Shown here piece after piece: positions 55,100-64,000 of a stretch of 64,000 nt of DNA; positions within the stretch are counted from its first letter, which is position 1, and each line of letters opens with the position of its first letter. This DNA is from Diphasiastrum complanatum (lineage: Eukaryota > Streptophyta > Lycopodiopsida > Lycopodiales > Lycopodiaceae): contig CM055095.1 in NCBI GenBank assembly GCA_029204225.1, positions 41,287,719 to 41,351,718 on the forward strand. The letters run 5' to 3'. The notes beneath the pieces were generated by a model that saw nothing but the letters and a program-made list of their open reading frames with translations, had not been told where the DNA came from and searched no databases. Both the position numbers and the translations under genes were made by a program.

Positions 55100-55824
55100 T
55101 TTGAATTCGATCCTGGACTAGTATTCAATCCAGACTACATGTTGCTCTTCTTGTCAAGATAAGTTGACTTTGTAGATCTCTTGAATTTGAACTTCTGATT
55201 TTTTGAATATAGAGCTTGAGGATCCGATCTTGGGCCTGAGGAGGATGTAGTTCTTCTTATTTCCTCTTGTAAAAGCATAGAAATTACTCTTGATAGAGTG
55301 AGATGCTCTTGGGTCGAAATGGCCATGATCCAATTTTCATAGGCATCAGGTAGACTTGATAATAGAGTCATAACAGCATCATAATCTTCTATGACTGAGC
55401 CAGTTGCAGTCATCTACTATATATGATTTTTGAATGTGTTGAGATGACTCAAAACACTCTCTGCTTTAGACATTCTCAAGGTGAAGAATTTCTTTCTTAA
55501 GTGAAGTTTGGAAATAACATCCTTGATATCATAGAGGGTTGCTAGGATGTCCCAAGCATCCTTAGTAGTCTGAGCAGCACGTATGTGGCTGATTTGGGTA
55601 TCCTTGATATTGAGAGTGATGATGGCAAATGCCTTGCCATCGCTCAGTCTCCATTTGGTGATGATAGCTGCATCACCTTCTGGTTTGAGTTATGTGCCAT
55701 CAATGATGTCCCACAGTTCCCATAGTTCTTTGGCTAGTAGCATGACCTTCATCTTGAACTTCCAAAGATGGTAGTTCTCTCCATCGAGTTTGTCAATTAG
55801 AGATGAACTAGAAGACTGGTCCAT
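55100..55824 (-). pseudogene. Copia G gag
   Basis: The start ATG at 55824 opens MDQSSSSSLIDKLDGENYHL and WKFKMKVMLLAKELW, typical of Copia gag. KAFAIITLNIKDTQISHI and TKDAWDILATLYD follow, then MTLLSSLPDAYENWIMAIST. Stops near 55690 and 55418 (several TAG) break it. It is a close relative of the plus-strand Copia E gag at 29.1 kb. Confidence 0.85.
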
Positions 55825-55957
55825 TATGGTTTGAGTGAGATCGTTGGTAGAAACAATGAAATCAAAATATTGTTGGCTACGCGCTTGCTAGAACAATGTC
55901 TTGATAGAAACAATATTGATAATTTGTAGTAGAAATGCAGATTAATGAACTGTCTAC

Positions 55958-55967
55958 TCTGATACCA
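55958..55967 (-). other. Copia G primer-binding site
   Basis: The minus strand reads TGGTATCAGAGTAG immediately after the 5' LTR end, an initiator-Met-tRNA-type PBS. Confidence 0.9.
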
Positions 55968-56707
55968 TGTCGAAAATCAGTGGGAATGGCAGTAGAAGCT
56001 TGAGCGAGGGCAGCGTAGGATCAGAAGCGCCATAGTTAGCAACATAAGTAATCAAGATGAATGATTTAGATAAGCGCAAATGAACAATATAGTATTGAGA
56101 CAAAATTGCACTCTGATTAATATCAACAATGAGTATAATTGCTTGAAGTGATAACTTCAGCTTGATAGTTGAGCGTGATAACGCTTGCAACAAGAAAAAG
56201 ATTTCTCTAATTGAGAAGATTGATCAGTGATTAACTATCAATCTGTCTTGGCTGATTCTATATTACAAAATATCTACTTGCTAAATATCTGAATGCTAAA
56301 TATCTATTTTAGCATTAAATGCTATTTGTTATTTATTACGACCACCTTATAACAATAAATGTACGTACTATAGTAGATGAACTGCAATAAAGTCTTCTGA
56401 CAGTTTATTTGGATCGATTTTTTCCTAATGAGAAAAAGTCGATAAAGTCGGTTGATGGTGAATTTGGTTAATGACAAAATCGGTAGAGTCGACAAAGTCG
56501 GTTGATGGAGTTGGTCTTGAAATGTCAATGTCGAATAAGTCGAGTACTTCGATATCGAGCAAGTCAAGTCTTGAACATATGTATATACATGAGAAGTCAA
56601 AGTTTGATGAAGTCGATGACTTTGATTGTCGTTGGAGTCGAATATTTGATAGGTTTTCAGGATGCTCATTATTGAATGGATTTGAGGCTGAGCATCAAAA
56701 TCCAACA
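55968..56707 (-). mobile_element. Copia G 5' LTR
   Basis: On the minus strand it starts TGTTGGATTTTG and ends ATTTTCGACA before the PBS, about 740 bp. It pairs with 50752-51478. The flanks GAACA (50747-50751) and AACGG (56708-56712) do not form a clear 5-bp target duplication. Confidence 0.92.
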
Positions 56708-57060
56708 AACGGTGGAAAACAGAAAGATGGAAGGTAGGGTGGTGGTGGTGGCATCGGTAGATGGTGTGGACGTAGGAGTGTTTGAAGAAGAGGACTGATT
56801 TTCTAATACTTGTACTTCCCATTTTCTAAAGGATCTTCATCGTGACTGAGGCACTTCTTTTGATTGAGTCTCTTTAGATTGCCCATCTACCTTCTTAGCC
56901 TTGTCCATTTTGTCTTTAGTTTTGTGCTGGTGATCTTACTTATGTTCTTTTTGGCAATGTTGCTGCTCCTGTGGATGCCTGCAAATCTACTCCCTCCCCT
57001 CACCAAAATCTATTGGTGGGGATGTTGCTACGGACGCAAGGTTGTATCGTCGGTTGGAAC
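56708..57060 (-). other. Decayed minus-strand coding-like sequence right of Copia G
   Basis: A short frame MDKAKKVDGQSKETQSKE starts near 56910 and runs through a Thr/Ser/Pro-rich stretch into the LTR. It may be the upstream part of the unrecognised sequence at 49.6-50.75 kb, which would make Copia G an insertion into that unit. Confidence 0.3.
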
Positions 57061-57899
57061 ACACAATTGAAGCACGTTGAATATTCAGCTTGATTGAAGA
57101 TTGATGACCAAATTTCAACTAAAATTTGTTACAATTTTGTTGCAGTTGACTCGAAGATTAATATTTCAATGATAGACAAGAGTCAAATCTGAGATGACAT
57201 GGATTTCGCAGATTTGGAATATGCATAAAAATCCTAACCGCTTTACAAGGTGATCTGAAGACAGATAGATGAAAAAAATTCATTTTTGAGATACTCCACA
57301 GTTATGATTCCCGTTCAATACGTATCATATAGAAATAAAGTTAAATCAAATCTAGGAAATATACATGCAATCACAAGAAAAAGACACTTGAAGCACACAC
57401 ATAGAAAATCAATCACGTAAAAAATGATAAAAATAAACAAGGAAATATACCATCTTTTCAAAGAGTTGATAACTACATAGTACTTGTTGAACAAGAATTT
57501 CATTCATCAACATTGATATTTCACCTTGACAATAGCAATTTCCAATTGTTCTTGAGAATAATGAAAAAACTTGGATATGCCCTTGTAAAAAACAAGGCAG
57601 GATTGATGACACGAAATGTATGTAAGATATAGCTTGAAATGCATTGAAGGAGAAGATACTATTTCCTTAGTACTCCTCTGATTAGGAGATTTATTAAATG
57701 AATTTCCATATCGATTTCCTATTCCTATAGTTGTTCTTTATATCCACCTTTTGAGAGATCAAATAACCAAATTTGTGTAAGGCCTTGGAAATCTTCGCAG
57801 AATGTGGAAAGACATATAGATTTGAGGTTGTAGAAGGGCCAAGAAAAATTTCAATTCCTTGGAGAGGTTGCTCTTGGTTGGAAATTGTAGCAGATGAAG
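57061..57899. other. Unassigned AT-rich sequence
   Basis: I see no gene or terminal repeat that I can support. It lies between the unknown unit and a Gypsy gag fragment and may include a Gypsy LTR or leader. Confidence 0.5.
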
Positions 57900-58440
57900 G
57901 AATATCTATTTCACTTTTTTCCTATAAGAATTCATTTCATCAATAGCGTCTTTGTTCCATTATCGATCTGGTGAATCTCGTGATAATGTGGGAGTTTTCA
58001 AGATAGATTTTCTGGATGGTATTCGTGATAAGGCAAGGAATGTCCAGATTGGGATGGTTGTTCTTCATATCGTTGTATGGAATTTGCGTGAATAGGCTGA
58101 AATGAAGGGCAATCATTAATAGGATGCGTAGCTCGGCAATGTGGGCACCAATGTTTCGTCATCTATAAGGTACCTGTGCAGGGGGTAGATGACCAGACAC
58201 AGTACTTTGGATAGACTTCAGGGTATCTCGAAACTCCGTAGTGAGTTTATCCATTTGTAGTTGACGTTGCTAATTGAACAACTCCATCTGTGATTTCCAA
58301 AGCTGATCTCGGAAGTCCTCGGTTGGCTTCAATCCATGGACAACACGATATGCTCTCCTTTCCCTAGAATCGTCTATCAGAAATTCATGGTTTATCAGAG
58401 ATGATTGACTGATATCGGATTAGAGGAGATCTAATCAAAA
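57900..58440 (-). pseudogene. Gypsy gag C-terminal fragment with zinc knuckle
   Basis: Minus-strand reading gives RQLQMDKLTTEFRDTLKSI at about 58270 and the knuckle WCPHCRATHPINDCPSF at about 58130. They parallel MDKLTTDFQTAMKQI and WCPICSQHHTANECP in the gag of Gypsy B. It continues toward the left with stops. The N-terminal half of a similar gag lies at 61.45-62.04 kb on the same strand, on the far side of the Copia H sequences. Confidence 0.75.
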
Positions 58441-58443
58441 TAG

Positions 58444-58457
58444 AGGCTTTGATACCA
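58444..58457 (-). other. PBS-like site left of the Copia H LTR
   Basis: The minus strand reads TGGTATCAAAGCCT directly after the LTR end at 58458. A PBS here means this LTR once served as a 5' LTR for sequence on its left, although that sequence now looks like Gypsy gag. Confidence 0.6.
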
Positions 58458-59232
58458 TGCGGAAGCTTGAGCGAGTGAGCAGTAGGATCGGAAGCGCCAC
58501 AGTTAGCAGCAGAACGTTCAAAATGAAGGAATCAAGAATGTGCAATGGAACAACAACTGAGTGGAGACAAAATGTACTCTGATTAATATACACAAAGAAT
58601 ACAATCACATGAAGTGAAACTTCAACTGGCTACAAAATGAGAACTTTGATTGTTGTGTGTGATAATACATGCAACAGAACTATCTGAATGAATTGATAGA
58701 TACAATTATCAAATGTTTTTTATATCAAAAATTTATTAGAATCTATTTTTTTAATGAAGATTCAATACTCAAAATATCTACAACCACTTTTTTTACAATT
58801 ATTACAACTGCCTCATACAATTACAAAGTAGTCGGACCATCAACGCAATGTCGTTGGGTCGGATTTCTAACCGATAGTATTGAAAAATTACATGGGTTAA
58901 AAAATATACAAACACGATCAAATTTTTATGCTGGGTCAAAAATATAGTTTGAGTCGGATTTTCTAGGGTTGAGAAACTCAAACCCGATTCCACCTGATCT
59001 AGGGTCAAAGACACCCAGATAATTTCTACCTCGATTTGATCCAATCCAGGGTCAAAAAATTTCTCTTTGACAAGAGTTACATTGGGTCGGAGAAGGCTTG
59101 GGTCAAAAAAATGTGATACTGGATTTTTTGACCTTCTACTTAGAAATTCAAACCTTTCCTTTTCCTGATTTTGTATAGCTTTTAGAATGCTCATTAATGA
59201 ATGGATTTGAGACTGAGCATCAAATTCCAACA
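58458..59232 (-). mobile_element. Copia H LTR
   Basis: On the minus strand it starts TGTTGGAATTTG right after a purine tract (TAAGGGGTAC) and ends GCTTCCGCA. Its ends resemble those of Copia G, while the middle (58830-59130) is filled with GGGTCAAA, GGGTCGGA and their complements. Part of it recurs at 61221-61445. Confidence 0.82.
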
Positions 59233-61220
59233 GTACCCCTTAATGTGGATCCTGAAAAACTTTGGTCTTCAAATTTAACTTGTCGTTGAATTTGAACTGG
59301 TGCTCTTTTGACAGAGGCGTTGTGAAGTAATCTACTGCCATCAAATTTGGTCTACTGAGTCAGTTTTTGTACTTCGTGACAACATTTGGCTGAAACTTTA
59401 TCAAGTCTTTTGAACTCCAGTGCTAACTTGCATTTTAAATCCTTCATCAGATTCAGGTTGATATTGAATAGTAGAGTATCATCTACCAAAAGATTGGAGT
59501 TGATGAAAAAATCCGATACATACTTGAAATAAAAATTTGAGTCTGCCGAGTTTGGATAGAAACCAATCTCGTTTACTAATGCAGATTTGGTGTCCATTGT
59601 AATTTTGTATTGGTCAACATCATTAGTTGACTTTGTCTCAGAATTTGTATTTGATTCCTACACTAAGTAGCAGGCTGGATCAAACCTAAATCAGGATGGA
59701 GGCTGTTTGGGTCATTTTGTCCTTGGTTGAAATTTGACCCTCTGATGTGATTTGACCCTTTGAGATTCTGACTCATTGTTTGAGTCAGTATCGATTTTTA
59801 CTGTTCAGAATCAAAATTATGCTATTCGATACTTGGGCTGGAGTGTGCTGCAGCTTTCTCTTTGTAATCGAAAAATTGGTCTTCCAGAAAGATGACAACT
59901 CTGCTCGTGAATGCTTTTTGAGTGTCCAGGTTGTAGAGCTTGTATGCCTTCTGATCTGGAGAGTACCCAATATTGATCTACTGTTGTTTGACCCTTGAGA
60001 CAGATTTTGATTAGTCGACCTTGGGGTCAAATTTTGACTGTTTGATCCTTGGGTCGGATTTTTCTATTGATCAGCAGAGATCTGATTGAAAGCCTTGCAT
60101 CCAAACACTCTAATATTTTTGAGTAATGGCTTCAATCATGTCCACACTTGAAAAGGTGTTTTGCCATTCAAGGCCGGTGTAATGGATCGATTTTGTAAGT
60201 AGGTTGTTATAGTAACAGCTTTTACCCAAAACTTCTTTGGAAGGGAGGCATGGGCCAGCATGCTCTTGGCACTTGCAATGAGTTCTTGATTCCTCCTTTG
60301 AGCTACACCATTGGACTGAGGTGATTAGCTAGTTGTATGTTGTAGTTGTATTCCGTTGGCCTTGCAATAGACTTTGAACTCGGTGGAGATAAATACTCCC
60401 CCTCCAACAGAGCATAGAGCTTTGATTCTTCTCTGGGTCGATTTTTCTGCTGATGTCTTGTACTACATGAAGAACTTGAAGGTCTCTGATTTGTTCTTCA
60501 AGAAATAAGCTGCAGTCCTCCGAGAGAAGTCAGCAATAAAGTCAGGATATAGATAGCTCCCCTTGTAGAAATAGTATGCATAAGGCCACAAATGTCTATG
60601 TTTACAAGATCTAGCAAATTTCTAGAAGTATGGACTGTACCAAAAATGGAAGGACTTATAGCATGCTTGTTGATTATACAACTTTTACATGGAGTATTGA
60701 ATTTGCTAATTGTGGGCAGATCTTGTACTAAATTCTAATTGATATTTGTTGAATACAATTGGAATTGAGGTGGCCTAATCTGAAATGCCAAAGCATATCA
60801 ACTTATTTAGAAGTGGATGTATAAAGAGCTTGACAAATAGAAGAATTGCAGTGGTTGATTTTGTAAAAATTGTCACTCCTTTTTCCGAAAGTTAGAGCTT
60901 TCCTGGACTTGTCAAAACTGGTGCAGCCATGTGTGTCGAATTCGACCCTCCGACCCAAATCTGTGATTTTGCTAACTGAGAGCAGATTTGTGTCTTATAG
61001 TATTTGCAAAATAGGCTCTGCTTTGGCTAGAATGATGAAGACTCAAAATTTGACCGTGGACCAGAATTTGACCCTGAGAAAATATTTGACCTAGAGTGAA
61101 AGTCCGACCCAGATTGCATGTTGCTCCTTTTGTCAGGATAATCTGAATGTGTAGATTTGTTTGATCTAAACTTCTGATTTTAGAATATAGAAATTAAGAA
61201 TCCGACCCTGAGCCTGAGGA
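59233..61220 (-). pseudogene. Copia H internal remnant (integrase and RT pieces)
   Basis: It is related to Copia G but shorter. Recognisable pieces from right to left: LTSPGKL-type protease linker at about 60920; DFSRRTAAYFLKNKSETFKF at about 60510; the DDE region with RIKALCSVGGG at about 60420 (catalytic Asp changed) and PQSNGVAQRRNQ at about 60310; SLPKKFWVKAVTITTYLQNR at about 60240; then an insertion-like stretch of GGGTCAAA words at about 59985-60065; and near 59600-59350 short RT pieces such as EIGFYPNSADSNFYFKYVS. Gag is absent, so the right end is deleted into an LTR fragment at 61221. Stops and shifts are frequent. Confidence 0.75.
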
Positions 61221-61445
61221 GGTTGCAAATTTAATTTCCACCTCGATCCGATTCGATCCAGGGTCAGAAAATTCTTCTTTGACAAGAGTTACATTGGGTT
61301 AGCGGAGAAGGCTTGGGCCGAAAAAATCCGATACTGGATTTTTTGACCTTCTGCTCAGAAATTCGAGCCCTCCCTTTTTCTGATTTTGTACAGATTCTAG
61401 GATGCTCATTAATGAATGGATTTGAGACTGAGCATCGAATTCCAC
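61221..61445 (-). mobile_element. Copia H 5' LTR fragment
   Basis: About 225 bp match the first part of the LTR at 58458-59232 (compare 59005-59232), including ACAAGAGTTACATTGGGT and GAATGGATTTGAGACTGAGC. It abuts Gypsy gag at about 61446 and internal Copia sequence at 61220, so the rest of the LTR, the PBS and gag were deleted. Confidence 0.82.
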
Positions 61446-62043
61446 GTCAACCTCTGATCCTTCATCTTCCACCCGGATGGCATCAGACATAACTGTCTTT
61501 AAGATCTCATATTCATCATTAGATCAAAGCTCACCTCGAATGCATCTTAGGAGGCCTACTAAGAACCAAATGATGAGCATTTTTTCGGTAGACTGTTCGT
61601 GTACTTGACTTTTTAAGCATTTAAAACATTCTATGTAGTCTCGTACTCTTTTGTCTTTTGCCATCTTGATGTTACTCAATTTGACAAAAGGGCTTTCTAT
61701 CAAATGAAAGGGCTTGAAACGTTTGATAAATGACTCTTTCAATATAGACCAATCGATCTTATCTTCATGATCCAGGTTAAAAAAACCATTCACGTGCTTT
61801 ATCAATCATGATCTTCGAAAAGAGTTGGACCATTGCGTGGTTGGATGTTTCTCCATAGACTTCGAACACATTCTCAAAAACTTGTAAGAATCTTTGAGGG
61901 TCTGAACTACCATCATATTTGGGGAGTTTGTTTTTCAATACGAGGTCCATGGTTGGCAAAAACTCCATTAAGGTGTGTTTTGGCCTGTGATGATTCAAAT
62001 TTATTAGGTTCCCGTCTCTCGAATGGGTTTGCGGAAGGTCCAT
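61446..62043 (-). pseudogene. Gypsy gag N-terminal half
   Basis: Leftwards: MDLVLKNKLPKYDGSSDPQR, FLQVFENVFEVYG and MIDKAREWFF, then after a frame change near 61790 DWSILKESFIKRFKPFH, RVRDYIECFKCLKSQV and WFLVGLL. This is the Retrotrans_gag pattern. The last part, MSDAIRVEDEGSEVD, equals the point where the Gypsy B gag starts (ITDAIREEDEDSDDD), so the two copies overlap and complement each other. Copia H begins right after it. 62044-62316 is probably leader, with no feature seen. Confidence 0.82.
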
Positions 62044-62316
62044 GTATTTGGGATTTTATTCAAGAGGACCTATGACATCGGATTTCTTCAGATGTGGGTG
62101 ACACCATTTGAGGTGGGTATTCCTCTGTAGTATTGGGATCGTAATGTGTCCCATTGGGTAAGGTTTGGTTTTTTTATCTTTTGTATAGGTTTTTTGTTTT
62201 TTGTTTTTTTTTGAAAAATCGGTGATTGGGTAAGTCAAGGATTCGGTGAATGGCATATGTAAGGGGTCTATTAATGGGTAGGCTAGATACTGGGTGTTGA
62301 AGGTGTCAAGAATGAA

Positions 62317-62525
62317 GTGGAGTTACTTGGCTCAGTTGAGATGTGAGTTAGTTGGCTCATGTGAGAGAGGAGTGGAGTTAGTCGGCTCGGTCGAGAGAGG
62401 AGTGGAGCTAGTCGGCTCGGTTGAGATGTGGTTGGAGGGGTTCGGCGTGGGTGAGAAAGGAGTGGAGGTAGTCAAATGTGAGTGGAGTTAGTCGGCTTGG
62501 TTGAGATGTGAGTGGAGTCAGACGA
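62317..62525. repeat. Minisatellite of about 30-bp degenerate units
   Basis: Units built around GTGGAGTTAGTCGGCTCGGT and TGAGATGTGAG or GAGAGAGGA repeat about six times with length variation. Short frames across it (for example VELVGSVERG) are artefacts. Confidence 0.88.
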
Positions 62526-62526
62526 C

Positions 62527-62890
62527 TCATCCCCAAAAAGACTTTTTTGAACATGCATCAATCCTCAAAGCTTTAGAACATTCACATAATGTCCTATTCC
62601 TCCACTCGGCTACCCCATTTTGTTGAGGGGTATAGGGACAAGAATTCTTTCTTAATCCCTTCTTGATCACAAAAATTCTTAAATTCATTGGAGATATATT
62701 CTCCACCATTATCACTCCTAGAAGTCTTGATCTTATGATCATGATGCAAAGGCTTTGAACTTTATAAAACTTTCAACTTGTGCTTTAGATGTAAGCAAGA
62801 AAACTCAACAAAACCTTGAGTAATCATCAATAAATGTAACAAACATGGTGGCACCTTCATTAGACTTTTTATTTGTAAAGTGTACATCCG
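62527..62890 (-). pseudogene. Copia I integrase core fragment
   Basis: Frames give FVTFIDDYS-like sequence at about 62840, SRSDNGGEYISNEF at about 62715 (second catalytic Asp), and PYTPQQNGVAEWRNRT at about 62620 (catalytic Glu), ending SFWG at 62527. It is broken into at least three frames. It lies on the 3' side of RNase H on the same strand, an order not normal for Copia. Confidence 0.8.
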
Positions 62891-63816
62891 AGTGGATCAA
62901 CTCAAATTGGTGAGTTGACTTTGTGATGGAATTTGAGAAATGTTAAAATTTAAGATCCAAAATGCACTTGATGGATCTTTGACCTTGGGCCTCCTAGCAT
63001 GACAAATAGGATTGCTTGCCAATCTTTGGGCTGAAATGTTGTCACAAAAGATGATTGGACTCTCTAAAAATCCATGAAGTATAGATCTCTTACCATCCTC
63101 TTGATCCATAACATTTCCTTTGCACAAGATGTAAGTGCTTAGTACTCGGCCTCACTATATGACAATGAGATAGTAGCTTGCTTTTTTGACATCCAAAAGA
63201 TAGCTCCTTCACCTATAAAGATAGCATGTGCAGTTATGGACTTCCTATCCATTTGATCTCCTGCAAAATCTAAATATGAAAATCCAAACAATCTAGGTGA
63301 TGATCCTCCATAAACAATGCCAAAATCTTGAGTTCCCAATATATATCTCAAAACCCTCTTTCCTAGCTTCCAATGCTCCTCACTAGGATTTTGCATAAAT
63401 TGGATTAATCTACCAACATAATAGCTTAGATCAGGTCTTGTTATGGTTAGATATATGAGTGAACCAACTAGCTTTCTATAGAGAGTAATGTCCTTGAAGG
63501 ATCTTTCATTACCTCTTATAGTTAGCTTTACATTTGACTCCATTGGTGTATCACAAGACTTTGCATTTACCATATGAAATCTTTTTAGAATAGAATGAGC
63601 ATACTTCTCTTGACATATGAATGTAGATTGAGAAGTTGTAAATACCTCTATTTCCAAGATATAATGCAAAAGACCAAGATCATGCACCTCAAACTCCTTA
63701 TTGAGTGCAATCTTGATATCATCAATATCTTGATTGTATGTCATGTGTGATGTAGCTCCACTCTCAATCCACCAAGGATCAATGTCTCCATCATTAGCCA
63801 ACAAGCAAGATGACAT
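62891..63816 (-). pseudogene. Copia I protease start fused to RT C-terminus and RNase H
   Basis: The 225-codon open frame (63139-63816) begins MSSCLLANDGDIDP, has the protease motif WWIESGATSHMT at about 63770, and then passes directly to RT sequence NKEFEVHDLGLLHYILEIEV at about 63700. It goes on to GSLIYLTITRPDLSYYVGRL, FMQNPSEEHWKLGKRVLRYI and the RNase H start GFSYLDFAGDQMDRKS, up to ISLSYSEAEY. The rest of RNase H (CDNISAQRLASNPICHA at about 63030) is in another frame after a stop. The junction near 63735 removes most of protease, all integrase and the RT active site, yet keeps frame. RT homology to Copia C1 is clear. Confidence 0.85.
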
Positions 63817-64000
63817 AACAAAGCATCATTTGAGAGTTGTTCATCAACACCCTCACTTCTGCTAACCATTTGACAAGCAAGCAAGCCGAGGGTAGTCCAT
63901 CTCTTCATCAATAGTTAGGTTGGTTTGCTTCTCATCTTGATCTCTCTTCTTCTTGAAGCAATCACTAGCAAAATGACCTTTGATTCCACAATATAAGCAC
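63817..64000 (-). pseudogene. Copia I gag tail, continues beyond the window
   Basis: The minus strand reads CLYCGIKGHFASDCFKKK from the window edge (zinc knuckle CX2CX4HX4C), then an acidic linker with stops near 63867-63835. It resembles both knuckles of Copia C1. The remaining gag and 5' LTR lie outside. Confidence 0.82.

Noticed and set aside
56322-56822. 166-codon minus-strand ORF across the Copia G 5' LTR
   Set aside because: Most of it is LTR sequence; it joins a flank to the LTR by chance.

Overview
This window is from a nuclear plant genome, very probably a seed plant with a large, repeat-rich genome. The evidence is direct: Ty1/Copia and Ty3/Gypsy retrotransposon fragments primed by plant-type primer-binding sites (initiator-Met-type TGGTATCAGAGC for Copia, TGGCGCCGTTGCC for one Gypsy), CACTA-type TNP2 transposase fragments, hAT-like elements and MITEs with 8-bp target duplications, and many perfect (GA)n/(CT)n arrays of about 70-120 bp. 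One plant gene with kilobase-scale introns runs through the middle. I cannot name the species.

Layout. 1-1.4 kb: unassigned sequence and a GA array. 1.4-6.9 kb: decayed Gypsy element A (LTR end, PBS, protease, integrase tail, spacer, long additional ORF with ten in-frame stops). 7.2-8.66 kb: minus-strand CACTA TNP2 C-terminal fragment. 8.66-14.6 kb: Gypsy element B (gag, protease, RT, RNase H, integrase), also decayed. 14.6-15.1 kb: solo Copia LTR. 15.1-17.9 kb: GA arrays, a 343-codon ORF with a SET-like domain, a degenerate partial copy of it, and a TNP2 N-terminal fragment. 17.9-19.6 kb: minus-strand LTR with polypurine tract and an unrecognised intact ORF. 19.6-23.4 kb: minus-strand Copia C1. 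23.4-25.8 kb: a 55-bp tandem repeat and AT-rich sequence. 25.8-28.6 kb: an unrecognised spliced TE-like gene flanked by arrays of a palindromic motif. 28.8-32 kb: plus-strand Copia E and an LTR. 32-34 kb: CT/CA/GC microsatellites.

34.3-47.06 kb: a universal stress protein (USP) gene of four coding exons. Its reading frame is intact across introns of 5.2, 6.6 and 0.37 kb. The long introns carry a Copia end, a chromovirus-like Gypsy, two GC-rich MITEs and a 1.74-kb hAT-like element. This is the only gene here I would call a functional host gene.

47-64 kb: unassigned sequence, a Copia LTR with PBS, an unrecognised minus-strand ORF region split by a nearly complete minus-strand Copia G (50.75-56.71 kb, both LTRs, MITE inside its RT), then a nest in which Copia H sits in or beside a Gypsy gag (57.9-62.05 kb), a minisatellite, and Copia I with scrambled domain order running off the right edge.

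The window is therefore layered transposon decay around one conserved gene. The observations most worth pursuing are the SET-like ORF beside a CACTA transposase, the intact unknown ORF upstream of a polypurine tract and LTR, the palindrome-flanked gene, the additional ORF of Gypsy A whose stops all fit methylcytosine deamination, and family-specific short motifs reiterated in retroelement non-coding regions. All calls come from reading the sequence; no database search was run.
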